NCBI GenBank assembly: GCA_028865345.1 | Contig: JAGWKL010000017.1 | Coordinates: 1 to 33,812, forward strand | Direction of reading: 5' to 3' | From: Candidatus Omnitrophota bacterium | Lineage (GTDB): Bacteria; Omnitrophota; Gorgyraeia; Zapsychrales; Fredricksoniimonadaceae | DNA length: 33,812 nt | Shown: one piece after another, positions 1 through 9,544 of the stretch | Layout: the number at the start of each line of letters is the position of its first letter | How positions within the stretch are numbered: position 1 is the first letter of the stretch | Translations under genes and position numbers: made by a program | The notes under the pieces: model-generated | Told to the model about the DNA's origin: nothing | The model's database searches: none | The model's input: only the letters and a program-made list of their open reading frames with translations

Positions 1-3000
1 TCACTCCAGTTGATCCCCGTCTTGCTCAACACTTGCAAGTCATTCCAGTTGAGCCCCGTCTTGCTCAACACTCCAAAGTCAGCCCAGTTGATCCCTGTGC
101 GGCCAAGCACATTGATATCAGCCCAGTTGATCCCTGTATTGCTCAACACGGATAAGTCATACCAATTAATGGAAGAATTGGTGAATACTCCAAAGTCCTG
201 CCAATTGATTCCCGAGCCGCTTAATACGGCCAGGTAGGACCAATTGACGCCGGCCTGGGTGAATACTTGCAGGGCCTGCCAGTTGATATTGGAATTTGTC
301 AGGCTTCCTAATGAAACCCAGTTGATCCCGGTCTTGGTCATTACTCCTAAATCACTCCAATTGATCCCTGTCTTGCTCAACACTTGCAAGTCATTCCAGT
401 TGATTCCTGTATTGCTCAATACTCCAAAATCGCTCCAGTTGATCCCGGTCTTGCCCAACACTCCAAAATCAGCCCAGTTGATCCCAGCCTTGCTCCACAC
501 TCCGAAATCATTCCAGTTGATGCCCGCCTTGCCCAACACGCCCCAATCGCTCCAGTTGATGCCCGTCGATGTAAATACCGCCATGTCCTGCCAGTTGATC
601 CCCGTCTTCGTCATCACCGCAAAGTCGCTCCAGTTGATACCCGCCTCAGACAGCGTGTTGATGTAACTGCCCAGATCCATCCAGTTGACGCCTGTCGTAG
701 ACAACACCCGGAAATCACTCCAGTTGACGCCCGTGCGGCTCAACACGTCCATATCATTCCAATTGATCCCGGTGTTGCTCAATACTCCAAGATCGCTCCA
801 GTTGATCCCTGTCTTGCTCAACACACCAAAATCGTTCCAGTTGATCCCCGTGCGGCTGACCACATTGATGTCATTCCAGTTGATCCCCGTGCGGCCAAGC
901 ACATTGATATCAGCCCAGTTGATCCCTGTATTGCTCAATACTCCAAAGTCACTCCAGTTGACCCCGGTCTTGGTAAATACCGCCATGTCTTCCCAATTGA
1001 TCCCCGTCCTCGTCATCACCGCAAAATCGCTCCAGTTGATCCCCGCCTCGGACAGTGTATTGATGTAGCTGCCCAAATCCATCCAGTTGATCCCCGTGGT
1101 CGACAAAATCCTAAAATCATTCCAGTTGATGCCCGTCTTGCTCCACACCGCCATGTCATCCCAATTGACACCGGCATTGCTCATCACTCCGAAGTCACTC
1201 CAGTTGATCCCTGTCTTGCTCAACACTCCAAAATCATTCCAGTTGATCCCCGTGCGGCTGATCACATTGATATCATTCCAGTTCAACCCTGCCTTGCTTA
1301 AGACCCCGAAATCATTCCAGTTGATCCCTGTCTTGCTCAACACTCCGAAGTCATTCCAGTTGAGCCCGGTCTTGCTCAACACTCCGAAATCACTCCAATT
1401 AATTCCTGCATGACCCAAAACATACAAATCATTCCAATTTAGACCAGCCTTGGTCAAAACCCCCAAATCATTCCAGTTGATCCCTGTCTTGCTCATTACT
1501 CCGAAGTCATTCCAATTGATCCCCGTGCGGCCAAGCACATTGATGTCAGCCCAGTTGATCCCTGTGCTGCTCAACACTCCCAAATCGCTCCAATTGATCC
1601 CTGTGTGGCCCAAAACATACAAATCATTCCAATTCAACCCCGTCTTGGTCAAAACCCCCAAATCATTCCAGTTGATCCCCGTATTACTCAAAACTCCTAA
1701 ATCACTCCAGTTGATCCCTGTGTGGCCCAAAACATACAAATCATTCCAATTCAGCCCCGCCTTGGTCAAAACCCCCAAATCATTCCAGTTGATCCCTGTC
1801 TTGCTCAAGACTCCAAAGTCATTCCAGTTGATCCCCGTGCGGCCAAGCACATTGATGTCAGCCCAGTTGATCCCTGTGTTGCTCAACACTCCCAAATCAC
1901 TCCAGTTGATCCCTGTGTGGCCCAAAACATACAAATCATTCCAATTCAGCCCTGCCTTGGTCAAAACTCCCAAATCACTCCAATTGATCCCTGTGTGGCC
2001 CAAAACATACAAATCATTCCAATTCAGCCCCGTCTTGGTCAAAACCCCCAAATCGTTCCAGTTGATCCCTGTCTTGCTCATCACGCCCAAATCGTTCCAG
2101 TTGATCCCTGTCTTGCTCATCACACCGAAGTCATTCCAATTAATGCCTGTATGGCTGACCAAATAAATATCATTCCAGTTCAGGCCCGCGCGGCTGAGCA
2201 CATTCAAATCGTACCAATTAATACCCGTCTTACTTAATATTCCGAAGTCCTCCCAGTTGATGCCTGTGGTGCTTAACACATCCAGGTCATTCCAGTTGAT
2301 TCCTGTATTGCTCAACACTCCAAAATCACTCCAGTTGATCCCGGTTTTACTCAACACTCCAAAATCACTCCAGTTGATCCCGGTTTTACTCAACACTCCA
2401 AAATCACTCCAATTGATCCCGGTTTTACTCAACACTCCAAAATCACTCCAGTTGATCCCGGTTTTACTCAACACTCCGAAATCATTCCAATTGATTCCGG
2501 TCGTGGTAAATACCGCCATGTCCTGCCAGTTGATCCCCGTCTTCGTCATCACCGCAAAATCGCTCCAGTTGATCCCCGCCTCGGAGAGCGTATTGATGTA
2601 GCTGCCCAGATCCATCCAGTTGATCCCGGTGGTCGACAATATCCTGAAATCATTCCAGTTGATCCCTGCCTTGCTCCACGTCGCAAAGTCACCCCAGTTG
2701 ACGCCCGCCTTGCTCAACACACCCAAATCACTCCAGTTGACGCCCGTCGCAGACAACACCTGGAAATTATTCCAGTTGATCCCTGTCTTGCTTAAGACTC
2801 CCAGGTCATTCCAATTGATCCCCGCTTTGCCCAAGACGCCGAAATCACTCCAATTGACCCCTGTCCTGGACAAGACATCCAAATCACCCCAGTTAATGCC
2901 TGTATTACTCAATACGCCAAAATCGCTCCAGTTGATCCCCGTCTTACTTAACACCCCGAAATCGCTCCAGTTGACGCCCGTCGCAGACAACACCTGGAAG

Positions 3001-6000
3001 TTATTCCAGTTGATCCCTGTCTTGCTTAATACCCCCAAATCATTCCAATTCACACCCGCATTGCTCATCACGCTGAAATTGTTCCAATTCACACCGGTCT
3101 TGGTCAATACGCTCAAATCGCTCCAATTCAAGCCCGTCTTGGTCATCACCGCCAGATCGCTCCAGTTGATCCCCGCTTCGGACAAGGTATTGACGAAACT
3201 GCCGATGTCCATCCAGTTGACCCCGACGGTCGTCAAGGTTTGAAAATCGCTCCAGTTGATGCCTGTGCGGCTCAAGGCGTTGAGGTCACTCCAATTGATC
3301 CCGGTGTTGCTCAAAACCCCCAAATCGCTCCAGTTGACTCCTGTCTTGCTTAAGACCCCGAAATCATTCCAATTGATCCCTGTTTTGCTTAAAACCTCAA
3401 AGTCATTCCAGTTGACGCCTGTCTTGCTCATGACCCCAAAATCAGCCCAATTGATCCCTGTTTTGCTTAAAACCTGCATATCATTCCAATTAATTCCCGT
3501 CTTGCTTAATACGCCCAGGTCAGACCAATTGATTGAGGAATTGGTAAACACCCCAAAGTCATTCCAATTGATCCCCGCAGAGCTTAATACGGCCAAATAG
3601 TTCCAGTTGATGCCGGCCTGAGTGAATAATTGCAGGGAATCCCAATTAACGCCTGAATTCGTCAAGATCTGGAAGGACGACCAATTGACCCCTATCCTGG
3701 TCATGACGCTCAGATCACTCCAGTTGATCCCTATCCTGCTCATCACCTCAAAATCATTCCAATTAATGCCCGTCTTGCTCAACACGCCGAAATCGTTCCA
3801 ATTGACACCCGTCTTGCTTAACACACCGAAATCAGCCCAGTTGATCCCTGTCTTTCCCAGCACGCCGAAATCAGCCCAATTGACACCCGTCTTGCTCAAA
3901 ACGTTGAGATCGTTCCAGTTGATCCCTGTCTTGCCCAGCACGCCGAGATCAGCCCAATTGATTCCCGTCGTGCTCAACACGGCAAAATCATTCCAATTGA
4001 TCCCTGTTCGGCTTACAACATTCAAATCATTCCAATTGACTCCCGTCGTGCTTAATACCGATATGTTAGACCAGTTGATGGAAGAATTGGTAAACACCGC
4101 AAAGTCCTGCCAATTGATCCCCGAAGAGCTTAATATGGCCAGATAATCCCAGTTGACACCGGCCTGAGTGAATATTTGCAGGGCCTCCCAGTTAACGTTG
4201 GAATTTGTCAGGCTTCCCATGGATGCCCAATTGATCCCGGTCTTGGTCATCACGCTCAGATCATCCCAGTTGATCCCGGCCTTGCTTAAGACCCCGAAAT
4301 TATTCCAGTTGATCCCAGCCTTACTCCACACTCCAAAATCGCTCCAGTTGATCCCTGTCTTGCTCAACACGCCAAAATCATTCCAGTTGACCCCGACCGT
4401 GCTCATGACCCCGAGGTCATTCCAATTAATACCCGCCTCGGAAAGGACAGCAAGGTCCGACCAATTAATATTCGACGATCCCCCGAGAGTGGACCCTATG
4501 ACCGCGGTCAAATTGGCCCAGTTGATCCCCCGGGTGGTTAAAACAGTCATGTCCTCCCAATTGACGCTTGCCGTACTCATTACCTCAAGATCGTCCCAAT
4601 TGACACCCGTCCTGCTCAACACCTCAAAGTCATTCCAGTTGATCCCCGCTTTGCCTAACACCCCGAAATCGCTCCAGTTGATGCCGGTCTTGCTCAACAC
4701 GCCGAAATCGTTCCAGTTGATGCCGGTCTTGCTCAACACGCCGAAATCGTTCCAGTTGACCCCTGTCCTGCTCAATACCCCCCAATCGCTCCAATTGATC
4801 CCCGTTGTGGTGAAAACCGCCATGTCCTGCCAATTGACCCCTGTCCTGGTCATCACCGCCAGATCGCTCCAGTTGATCCCCGCTTCGGACAAGGTGTTGA
4901 CGAAACTGCCGATGTCCATCCAGTTGACCCCGACGGTCGTCAATGATTGAAAATCGCTCCAGTTGATGCCCGTGCGGCTCAAGGCGTTCAAATCATTCCA
5001 GTTGATCCCTCTGGTGCTCATTACTCCCAAATCGCTCCAGTTGATCCCCGTCTTGCTTAAGACCCCAAAGTCGCTCCAATTGATCCCCGTCTTGCCTAAA
5101 ACGTTAAGATCGTTCCAATTGATCCCTGTCGTGGTTAATACGCCAAGGTCACTCCAATTGATCCCCGCCTTGCCCAGCACGCCGAAATCATTCCAGTTGA
5201 TCCCTGTGCGGCTTACAACATTCAAATCATTCCAATTGATCCCCGTCTTGGTCAATACGCCCAGGTCATTCCAATTGACCCCCGCCTTGCCCAACACGCC
5301 GAAATCAGCCCAGTTGATCCCTGTACGGCTTACAACATTCAAGTCATTCCAATTGATCCCCGTCGTGCTTAACACGCCAAGGTCATTCCAATTGACCCCT
5401 GCGTTACTCAACACCCCGAAATCGCTCCAATTGACACCGATCTTGGAGAATACGGCCAAATCGCTCCAATTCATGCCTGTCTTGGTCATCACCGCCAAAT
5501 CGCTCCAGTTGATCCCTGCTTCAGACAAGGTATTAAAGAAGCTGCCGATGTCCATCCAGTTGATCCCCACCGTTGTGAACACCTGGAAATCGCTCCAGTT
5601 GATGCCGGTCCTGGACCATACGTTGATATCATTCCAGTTAATGCCGGCATTGCTCATGACGCCCAGGCTGCTCCAATTGATCCCGGTGCGGCTTAAAACA
5701 TCAAAATCATTCCAATTGATTCCTGTATAACTTAAAACATGAAAATCATTCCAGTTGACCCCGGCCTTGGTCAACACGCCGAAATCATTCCAGTTGATGC
5801 CTGTACGGCTTAAAACATCAAAATCATTCCAATTCACCCCCGTACGGCTTAAGACATTAAAATCATTCCAATTGACCCCGGCCTTGGTCAACACCCCGAA
5901 ATCACTCCAGTTGACGCCTGATAAACTGATAGTATTAAGGCCGCTCCAATTGATTCCTGTATAAGTTAAAACGCGAAGATCATTCCAGTTGATGCCCGCC

Positions 6001-9000
6001 TTGGTCAGCACCCCGAAATCATTCCAGTTGATGCCTGTCTTGCTCAACACATTAAAATCATTCCAGTTGATCCCTGTACGGCTTAAAACATTAAGATCAT
6101 TCCAATTGACCCCAGCATTGCTCAACACCCCGAAATCGCTCCAGTTGACCCCTGTCTTGGTCATTACAGCCAGGTCTTCCCAGTTCAAACCATTTCTTGT
6201 CAGTATGGCCAAATCGCTCCAGTTGATCCCCGCCTCAGACAAGGTATTAAAGAAGCCGCCGATATCCGACCAGTTGATCGATGTGGTCGTCATCTGTTGA
6301 AGGTCAGACCAGTTGATGCCTGTGTGGCTCCAAACCTCCATATCATTCCAATTGATGCCCGCCTTGCTCATGACGCCAAAACTGCTCCAGTTGACGCCGG
6401 TGCGGCTCAAGACCTGCCAATCATTCCAGTTGATTCCCGTTTTGCTCCACACCGCAAAGTCAGCCCAGTTGATCCCGGCCTTGCCCAACACGCCAAGATC
6501 AGCCCAGTTGATCCCGGTTTTGCCCAACACGCCAAGATCAGCCCAGTTGATCCCCGTGGAACTTAAAACATTAAGATCGCTCCAATTAACGCCCGCCTTG
6601 GTCATCACCCCGAAATCATTCCAGTTGATCCCGTTTTTGCTTAATACGGTGAAATCATTCCAGTTGATGCCCACCGTGCTTATTCGATTCACATCATTCC
6701 AGTTGACGCCCTTGTTGGTCAGCACCGCAAAATCAGTCCAGTTAACGCCGGCATTGGCCATGATGTACAAACCCGTCCAATTGACCTGGCTTGTCTGGAG
6801 TTCGTTTATGGCCGTCCAATTGACCTGGGACAGGTTGGAAAAAGCCTCCCAATTGATCCCCTGGTGGGACAAAAGTTCGAAATCCAACCAGTTGACGCCG
6901 TTGGTCGTCATGACCCTTAAATCAAGCCAGTTGATGCCTATCTTTGTCATCACGGCCAGGTCGCTCCAATTGATCCCCGCTTCGGACAAGGTATTGATGT
7001 AGCTGCCCAGGTCAGACCAGTTGATCCCTGTCTTGCTCAACACGCCGAAGTCATTCCAGTTGATTCCCCTTGTCGACATCACCCCGAAATCGTTCCAGTT
7101 GATGCCTGCCGCGCTTAAGGTCTGGAGATTCTGCCAGTTCATGCCCGTGGTGGAAATGTTGGCCCAATATTGCCAGTTCACGCCTGCCCTGGTCATCACC
7201 GCAAAATCACTCCAGTTGATCCCTGCTTCGGAAAGCGTGTTGAAATAGCTTCCCAGATCCGACCAATTGATGCCTGTCCGCGTCAGGATGTTCAGATCAT
7301 TCCAGTTGATCCCTCTCGTCGACACTGTATACAGGTCATTCCAGTTGATCCCCGCCTTGGACAAAACCCCGAAATCACTCCAGTTGACCCCTGAGGCGCC
7401 TACCACGACCAGGGCCTGCCAATTGACATTGGCCGCACTCAGCGCGTTAATGCCGGCCCAATTGACCCCTGCTTTGGATAAAACACCGAGACCGGCCCAA
7501 TTGATGCCGTTCGTGCCCATCACTGCGAAGTCATTCCAATTAATACCGGTTTTGGTCATCACTGCCAAATCGCTCCAGTTGATCCCTGCTTCGGAAAGCG
7601 TGTTAAGGGAACCGCCCAAATTCGCCCAATTGATCCCTGAACGGCTTAAGACATTCAATCCGTTCCAGTTAATTCCCGTCTTACTTAAGACACCCATGTC
7701 AGCCCAATTGATCCCTGCCTTGCCCAAGACGCCAAAATCGTTCCAGTTGATGCCGGTCTTGCTCAAGACGTTGAAATCGCTCCAGTTGATGCCCGTCTTC
7801 CCTAATACTCCCAGGTCAGCCCAATTGAGGCCTGCCTTGCTCAGCACGCCGAAATCATTCCAGTTGATGCCTGCATAGCTCAAAGTGCGAAAATCATTCC
7901 AATTGATATTATTTTCAGACAGGACCGTCAAGTCGCTCCAGTTGACCCCCACCTGGCTCAAAGCCGCCAGGTCATACCAGTTGATCCCCTGGGACCAGAC
8001 CACACCGGCATGGGTCAAGACCTCAAAATCATACCAATTGACCCCCACCTTGCTGGAAACGGCCAGATCGTTCCAGTTGATCCCTGCCTTGGCCAATACG
8101 GCCAGGTCATTCCAGTTGACGCCCGTGTTGAAAAGCCTTTGCACATCGGCCCAGTTGACGCCTTTTTTGGTGAGCACTCCGAAATCGCTCCAGTTGATAC
8201 CCACGTTGGAAAGCACGTTCAAGTCCTGCCAGTTGATGCCATCGGCGGACATTTTGGCGATATCGCTCCAATTGACCCCGGCGTTGGTTTGCACCGCGAA
8301 ACTGTTCCAGTTGATGCCGTAGGAATTCGACAACTGAGTGAAATCGTAAATGCTGCTGACGCGCGTTTGGAGAACGCCGACGTCCTGCCAGTTGACGGTA
8401 TCGGTCTTGGCTTTAATGGCTGCTATATCCGCCCAGTTGATCTTATCGGTATTGGCCTTGATGACGCCGATGTCTTCCCAGTTGATGACATTGCCGTAGG
8501 AATCTTGAGTAATAATACCGGCGTTTCCGTTGAGGGCCAATGGGACGTCAGCTGTACAGGAGGCTGCCCCGCAAGGTGTCTGGCCGGTAACAGTTACTAC
8601 GGCGCTAAATCCATTGGCAAATGTAGCGCTGTTAAAAGCAGCTGGAGTCCAGACAGAAGTTGAAACGCACCAATTATTGGTATAGTTGGCAGTAAAGGCA
8701 GTTGAACCAAGGGTCGAGCCGTTCTGAGTCCCATCCGGATTATAAATAGCAACAGAACACTCATCGCCTGCATTTGTATTATCGGATGAAGCAAAAGGTT
8801 CGGCTTGATTATCATGGGCCACCCACACGTAGATGTAATACCCGCCTTTACCGCTATTGGCTCCGTTATCCCATACAGCCGAAGCTTGAGGGCCGGTACC
8901 GGGATTGATATTAAAGGTAGCTGAGACGCCCGGTGTCAAATTAGAAGATGTGGGTGATGTCGCTTGAAGGGTATATAATTGGCCGGCAGCTGTAATGCCC

Positions 9001-9482
9001 AAATTGGAAAATTGCGCCAATCCATTGACAACATTTACTGTAGCGGTACCCATCAAACCGCCATTGCCGGGATTGCTTAAAATCGTCACCGTCACCTGGT
9101 CCGTATTGTCATTGGCAACGATATTGCCGTAGGCATCTTCAACAGCCACCACCGGCTGGCGAGAGAACGGCTGCGAGTGATTGGTATCCGACGGGCTTAC
9201 AGTAAAGACCAGCTTGGCCGGCGTGCCGTAAGACAAGGTGCCGGTCGAGCCGGAAGTGGCATAGGGAGAATTGTTCTGTGCCCCGCCGTTGTAGATATCG
9301 CTGCCGATGGAGGATTCCGCGGGGTCGGTGGTTTCGTTGCCGCCGCTGTATTGGGCCCAGGCCGAAGAGAGAAAGGCGCTCCCAAAGAAAATCGCCCAAA
9401 AGGCAAAAATTTTCCATAGGCCGGGTCTTAGCTTCAATTTTAAAACCGTGTCTTTGTCAGGCATGCAATTCTTTTTTACCAT
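1..9482 (-). CDS. Giant exported repeat protein (3' end beyond window), 13-residue NW repeats
   Basis: I translated the start, the N-terminal region and samples of the repeats by hand; the frame (codons at + positions divisible by 3) is the same at 9464 and at base 3. No minus-strand ORF in this frame is listed in the track, as expected if it has no stop before the window edge, so at least 3160 codons are visible. Residues 1-43 are a Sec signal peptide (basic stretch KLKLRPGLWK, hydrophobic core, AWA|QY cleavage). Residues about 60-165 look like a bacterial Ig/invasin-type domain (VVAVEDAYGNIV), and about 170-320 form a second extracellular segment with four Cys. From about residue 331 the protein is only 13-residue repeats, consensus GINWNDFGVLSKT. 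I do not recognise the repeat as a named family. Start: ATG 9482 follows an in-frame stop by one codon; ATG 9464 is an equally good alternative. It is last in a compact run with the secretin genes. Probable surface protein or adhesin; fold unknown. Confidence 0.85.
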   Translation of the reverse strand, partial: MVKKNCMPDKDTVLKLKLRPGLWKIFAFWAIFFGSAFLSSAWAQYSGGNETTDPAESSIGSDIYNGGAQNNSPYATSGSTGTLSYGTPAKLVFTVSPSDTNHSQPFSRQPVVAVEDAYGNIVANDNTDQVTVTILSNPGNGGLMGTATVNVVNGLAQFSNLGITAAGQLYTLQATSPTSSNLTPGVSATFNINPGTGPQASAVWDNGANSGKGGYYIYVWVAHDNQAEPFASSDNTNAGDECSVAIYNPDGTQNGSTLGSTAFTANYTNNWCVSTSVWTPAAFNSATFANGFSAVVTVTGQTPCGAASCTADVPLALNGNAGIITQDSYGNVINWEDIGVIKANTDKINWADIAAIKAKTDTVNWQDVGVLQTRVSSIYDFTQLSNSYGINWNSFAVQTNAGVNWSDIAKMSADGINWQDLNVLSNVGINWSDFGVLTKKGVNWADVQRLFNTGVNWNDLAVLAKAGINWNDLAVSSKVGVNWYDFEVLTHAGVVWSQGINWYDLAALSQVGVNWSDLTVLSENNINWNDFRTLSYAGINWNDFGVLSKAGLNWADLGVLGKTGINWSDFNVLSKTGINWNDFGVLGKAGINWADMGVLSKTGINWNGLNVLSRSGINWANLGGSLNTLSEAGINWSDLAVMTKTGINWNDFAVMGTNGINWAGLGVLSKAGVNWAGINALSAANVNWQALVVVGASGVNWSDFGVLSKAGINWNDLYTVSTRGINWNDLNILTRTGINWSDLGSYFNTLSEAGINWSDFAVMTRAGVNWQYWANISTTGMNWQNLQTLSAAGINWNDFGVMSTRGINWNDFGVLSKTGINWSDLGSYINTLSEAGINWSDLAVMTKIGINWLDLRVMTTNGVNWLDFELLSHQGINWEAFSNLSQVNWTAINELQTSQVNWTGLYIMANAGVNWTDFAVLTNKGVNWNDVNRISTVGINWNDFTVLSKNGINWNDFGVMTKAGVNWSDLNVLSSTGINWADLGVLGKTGINWADLGVLGKAGINWADFAVWSKTGINWNDWQVLSRTGVNWSSFGVMSKAGINWNDMEVWSHTGINWSDLQQMTTTSINWSDIGGFFNTLSEAGINWSDLAILTRNGLNWEDLAVMTKTGVNWSDFGVLSNAGVNWNDLNVLSRTGINWNDFNVLSKTGINWNDFGVLTKAGINWNDLRVLTYTGINWSGLNTISLSGVNWSDFGVLTKAGVNWNDFNVLSRTGVNWNDFDVLSRTGINWNDFGVLTKAGVNWNDFHVLSYTGINWNDFDVLSRTGINWSSLGVMSNAGINWNDINVWSRTGINWSDFQVFTTVGINWMDIGSFFNTLSEAGINWSDLAVMTKTGMNWSDLAVFSKIGVNWSDFGVLSNAGVNWNDLGVLSTTGINWNDLNVVSRTGINWADFGVLGKAGVNWNDLGVLTKTGINWNDLNVVSRTGINWNDFGVLGKAGINWSDLGVLTTTGINWNDLNVLGKTGINWSDFGVLSKTGINWSDLGVMSTRGINWNDLNALSRTGINWSDFQSLTTVGVNWMDIGSFVNTLSEAGINWSDLAVMTRTGVNWQDMAVFTTTGINWSDWGVLSRTGVNWNDFGVLSKTGINWNDFGVLSKTGINWSDFGVLGKAGINWNDFEVLSRTGVNWDDLEVMSTASVNWEDMTVLTTRGINWANLTAVIGSTLGGSSNINWSDLAVLSEAGINWNDLGVMSTVGVNWNDFGVLSKTGINWSDFGVWSKAGINWNNFGVLSKAGINWDDLSVMTKTGINWASMGSLTNSNVNWEALQIFTQAGVNWDYLAILSSSGINWQDFAVFTNSSINWSNISVLSTTGVNWNDLNVVSRTGINWNDFAVLSTTGINWADLGVLGKTGINWNDLNVLSKTGVNWADFGVLGKTGINWADFGVLSKTGVNWNDFGVLSKTGINWNDFEVMSRIGINWSDLSVMTRIGVNWSSFQILTNSGVNWDSLQLFTQAGINWNYLAVLSSAGINWNDFGVFTNSSINWSDLGVLSKTGINWNDMQVLSKTGINWADFGVMSKTGVNWNDFEVLSKTGINWNDFGVLSKTGVNWSDLGVLSNTGINWSDLNALSRTGINWSDFQTLTTVGVNWMDIGSFVNTLSEAGINWSDLAVMTKTGLNWSDLSVLTKTGVNWNNFSVMSNAGVNWNDLGVLSKTGINWNNFQVLSATGVNWSDFGVLSKTGINWSDFGVLSNTGINWGDLDVLSRTGVNWSDFGVLGKAGINWNDLGVLSKTGINWNNFQVLSATGVNWSDLGVLSKAGVNWGDFATWSKAGINWNDFRILSTTGINWMDLGSYINTLSEAGINWSDFAVMTKTGINWQDMAVFTTTGINWNDFGVLSKTGINWSDFGVLSKTGINWSDFGVLSKTGINWSDFGVLSKTGINWSDFGVLSNTGINWNDLDVLSTTGINWEDFGILSKTGINWYDLNVLSRAGLNWNDIYLVSHTGINWNDFGVMSKTGINWNDLGVMSKTGINWNDLGVLTKTGLNWNDLYVLGHTGINWSDLGVLTKAGLNWNDLYVLGHTGINWSDLGVLSNTGINWADINVLGRTGINWNDFGVLSKTGINWNDLGVLTKAGLNWNDLYVLGHTGINWSDLGVLSNTGINWNDLGVLTKTGLNWNDLYVLGHTGINWSDLGVLSSTGINWADINVLGRTGINWNDFGVMSKTGINWNDLGVLTKAGLNWNDLYVLGHAGINWSDFGVLSKTGLNWNDFGVLSKTGINWNDFGVLSKAGLNWNDINVISRTGINWNDFGVLSKTGINWSDFGVMSNAGVNWDDMAVWSKTGINWNDFRILSTTGINWMDLGSYINTLSEAGINWSDFAVMTRTGINWEDMAVFTKTGVNWSDFGVLSNTGINWADINVLGRTGINWNDINVVSRTGINWNDFGVLSKTGINWSDLGVLSNTGINWNDMDVLSRTGVNWSDFRVLSTTGVNWMDLGSYINTLSEAGINWSDFAVMTKTGINWQDMAVFTSTGINWSDWGVLGKAGINWNDFGVWSKAGINWADFGVLGKTGINWSDFGVLSNTGINWNDLQVLSKTGINWSDLGVMTKTGINWVSLGSLTNSNINWQALQVFTQAGVNWSYLAVLSGSGINWQDFGVFTNSSINWYDLSVLSNTGINWADINVLGRTGINWADFGVLSKTGLNWNDLQVLSKTGINWS
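1602..2070 (-). repeat. Recently amplified 78/117-bp block inside the array
   Basis: The string ctgtgtggcccaaaacatac recurs near 1602, 1718, 1912 and 1990, that is at multiples of 39 bp, each time followed by a near-identical LTKAGLNW-coding unit. It encodes alternating NWNDLYVLGHTGI and NWSDLGVLTKAGL units. Near identity at the nucleotide level, including synonymous sites, indicates duplication of two- or three-unit blocks more recent than the rest of the array. Confidence 0.75.
2335..2490 (-). repeat. Four near-identical consecutive 39-bp units
   Basis: Units starting at 2335, 2374, 2413 and 2452 all begin ttgatcccggttttactcaa. The first three differ only at the last base and the fourth at three positions. 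This is the most homogeneous patch I found in the array and looks like a fresh slippage or unequal-crossover expansion. Confidence 0.8.
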
Positions 9483-9536
9483 CTGTCATTCCCGCATGCT
9501 TTTGCTCCGAGTCTGGGGCCAGGCGCGGGAATCCAG
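9483..9536. repeat. REP-like inverted repeat at the giant gene's start
   Basis: The arms attcccgc (9488-9495) and gcgggaat (9525-9532) flank a ~29-bp loop, with weaker pairing outside. The layout (ctggattcccgc ... gcgggaatgacag on the minus strand) is that of a common dispersed bacterial repeat. It fills most of the 62-bp gap between the upstream FGE-fold gene and the giant gene, and its minus-strand right end runs directly into the ATG at 9482. It could act as an mRNA hairpin between the cistrons, but that is inference. Confidence 0.6.
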
Positions 9537-9544
9537 ATCAAGTC

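Larger units (their letters stand above)
1..8490 (-). repeat. 39-bp coding tandem array (about 215 units)
   Basis: Nearly all of this stretch is a 39-bp unit, on the plus strand typically ttgatccctgtcttgctcaa followed by cactccaaaatcattccag, which encodes NWNDFGVLSKTGI on the minus strand. The NW and the Asp two residues later are the best-kept positions. The phase never changes: all the long antisense ORFs in the track fall in one frame. A few units are longer or shorter by whole codons, for example a 17-residue unit containing SYINTLSEA, an insertion near 4450-4540 (AVIGSTLGGSS) and compact QVNW units near 6780-6860. The unit count is length divided by 39 and therefore approximate. Confidence 0.93.

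Noticed and set aside
10-8322. A chain of plus-strand ORFs of the type LNTPKSFQLIPV and a 305-aa PVDP-rich ORF
   Set aside because: They are antisense readings of the 39-bp coding array. They lack signal peptides and are broken by stops, whereas the minus frame is continuous with a signal peptide and Ig-like domain.
1-8490. Direct 39-bp repeats that might suggest a CRISPR array or non-coding satellite
   Set aside because: Units are head-to-tail with no spacers, variation is by codon, and the phase of an open reading frame is kept throughout.
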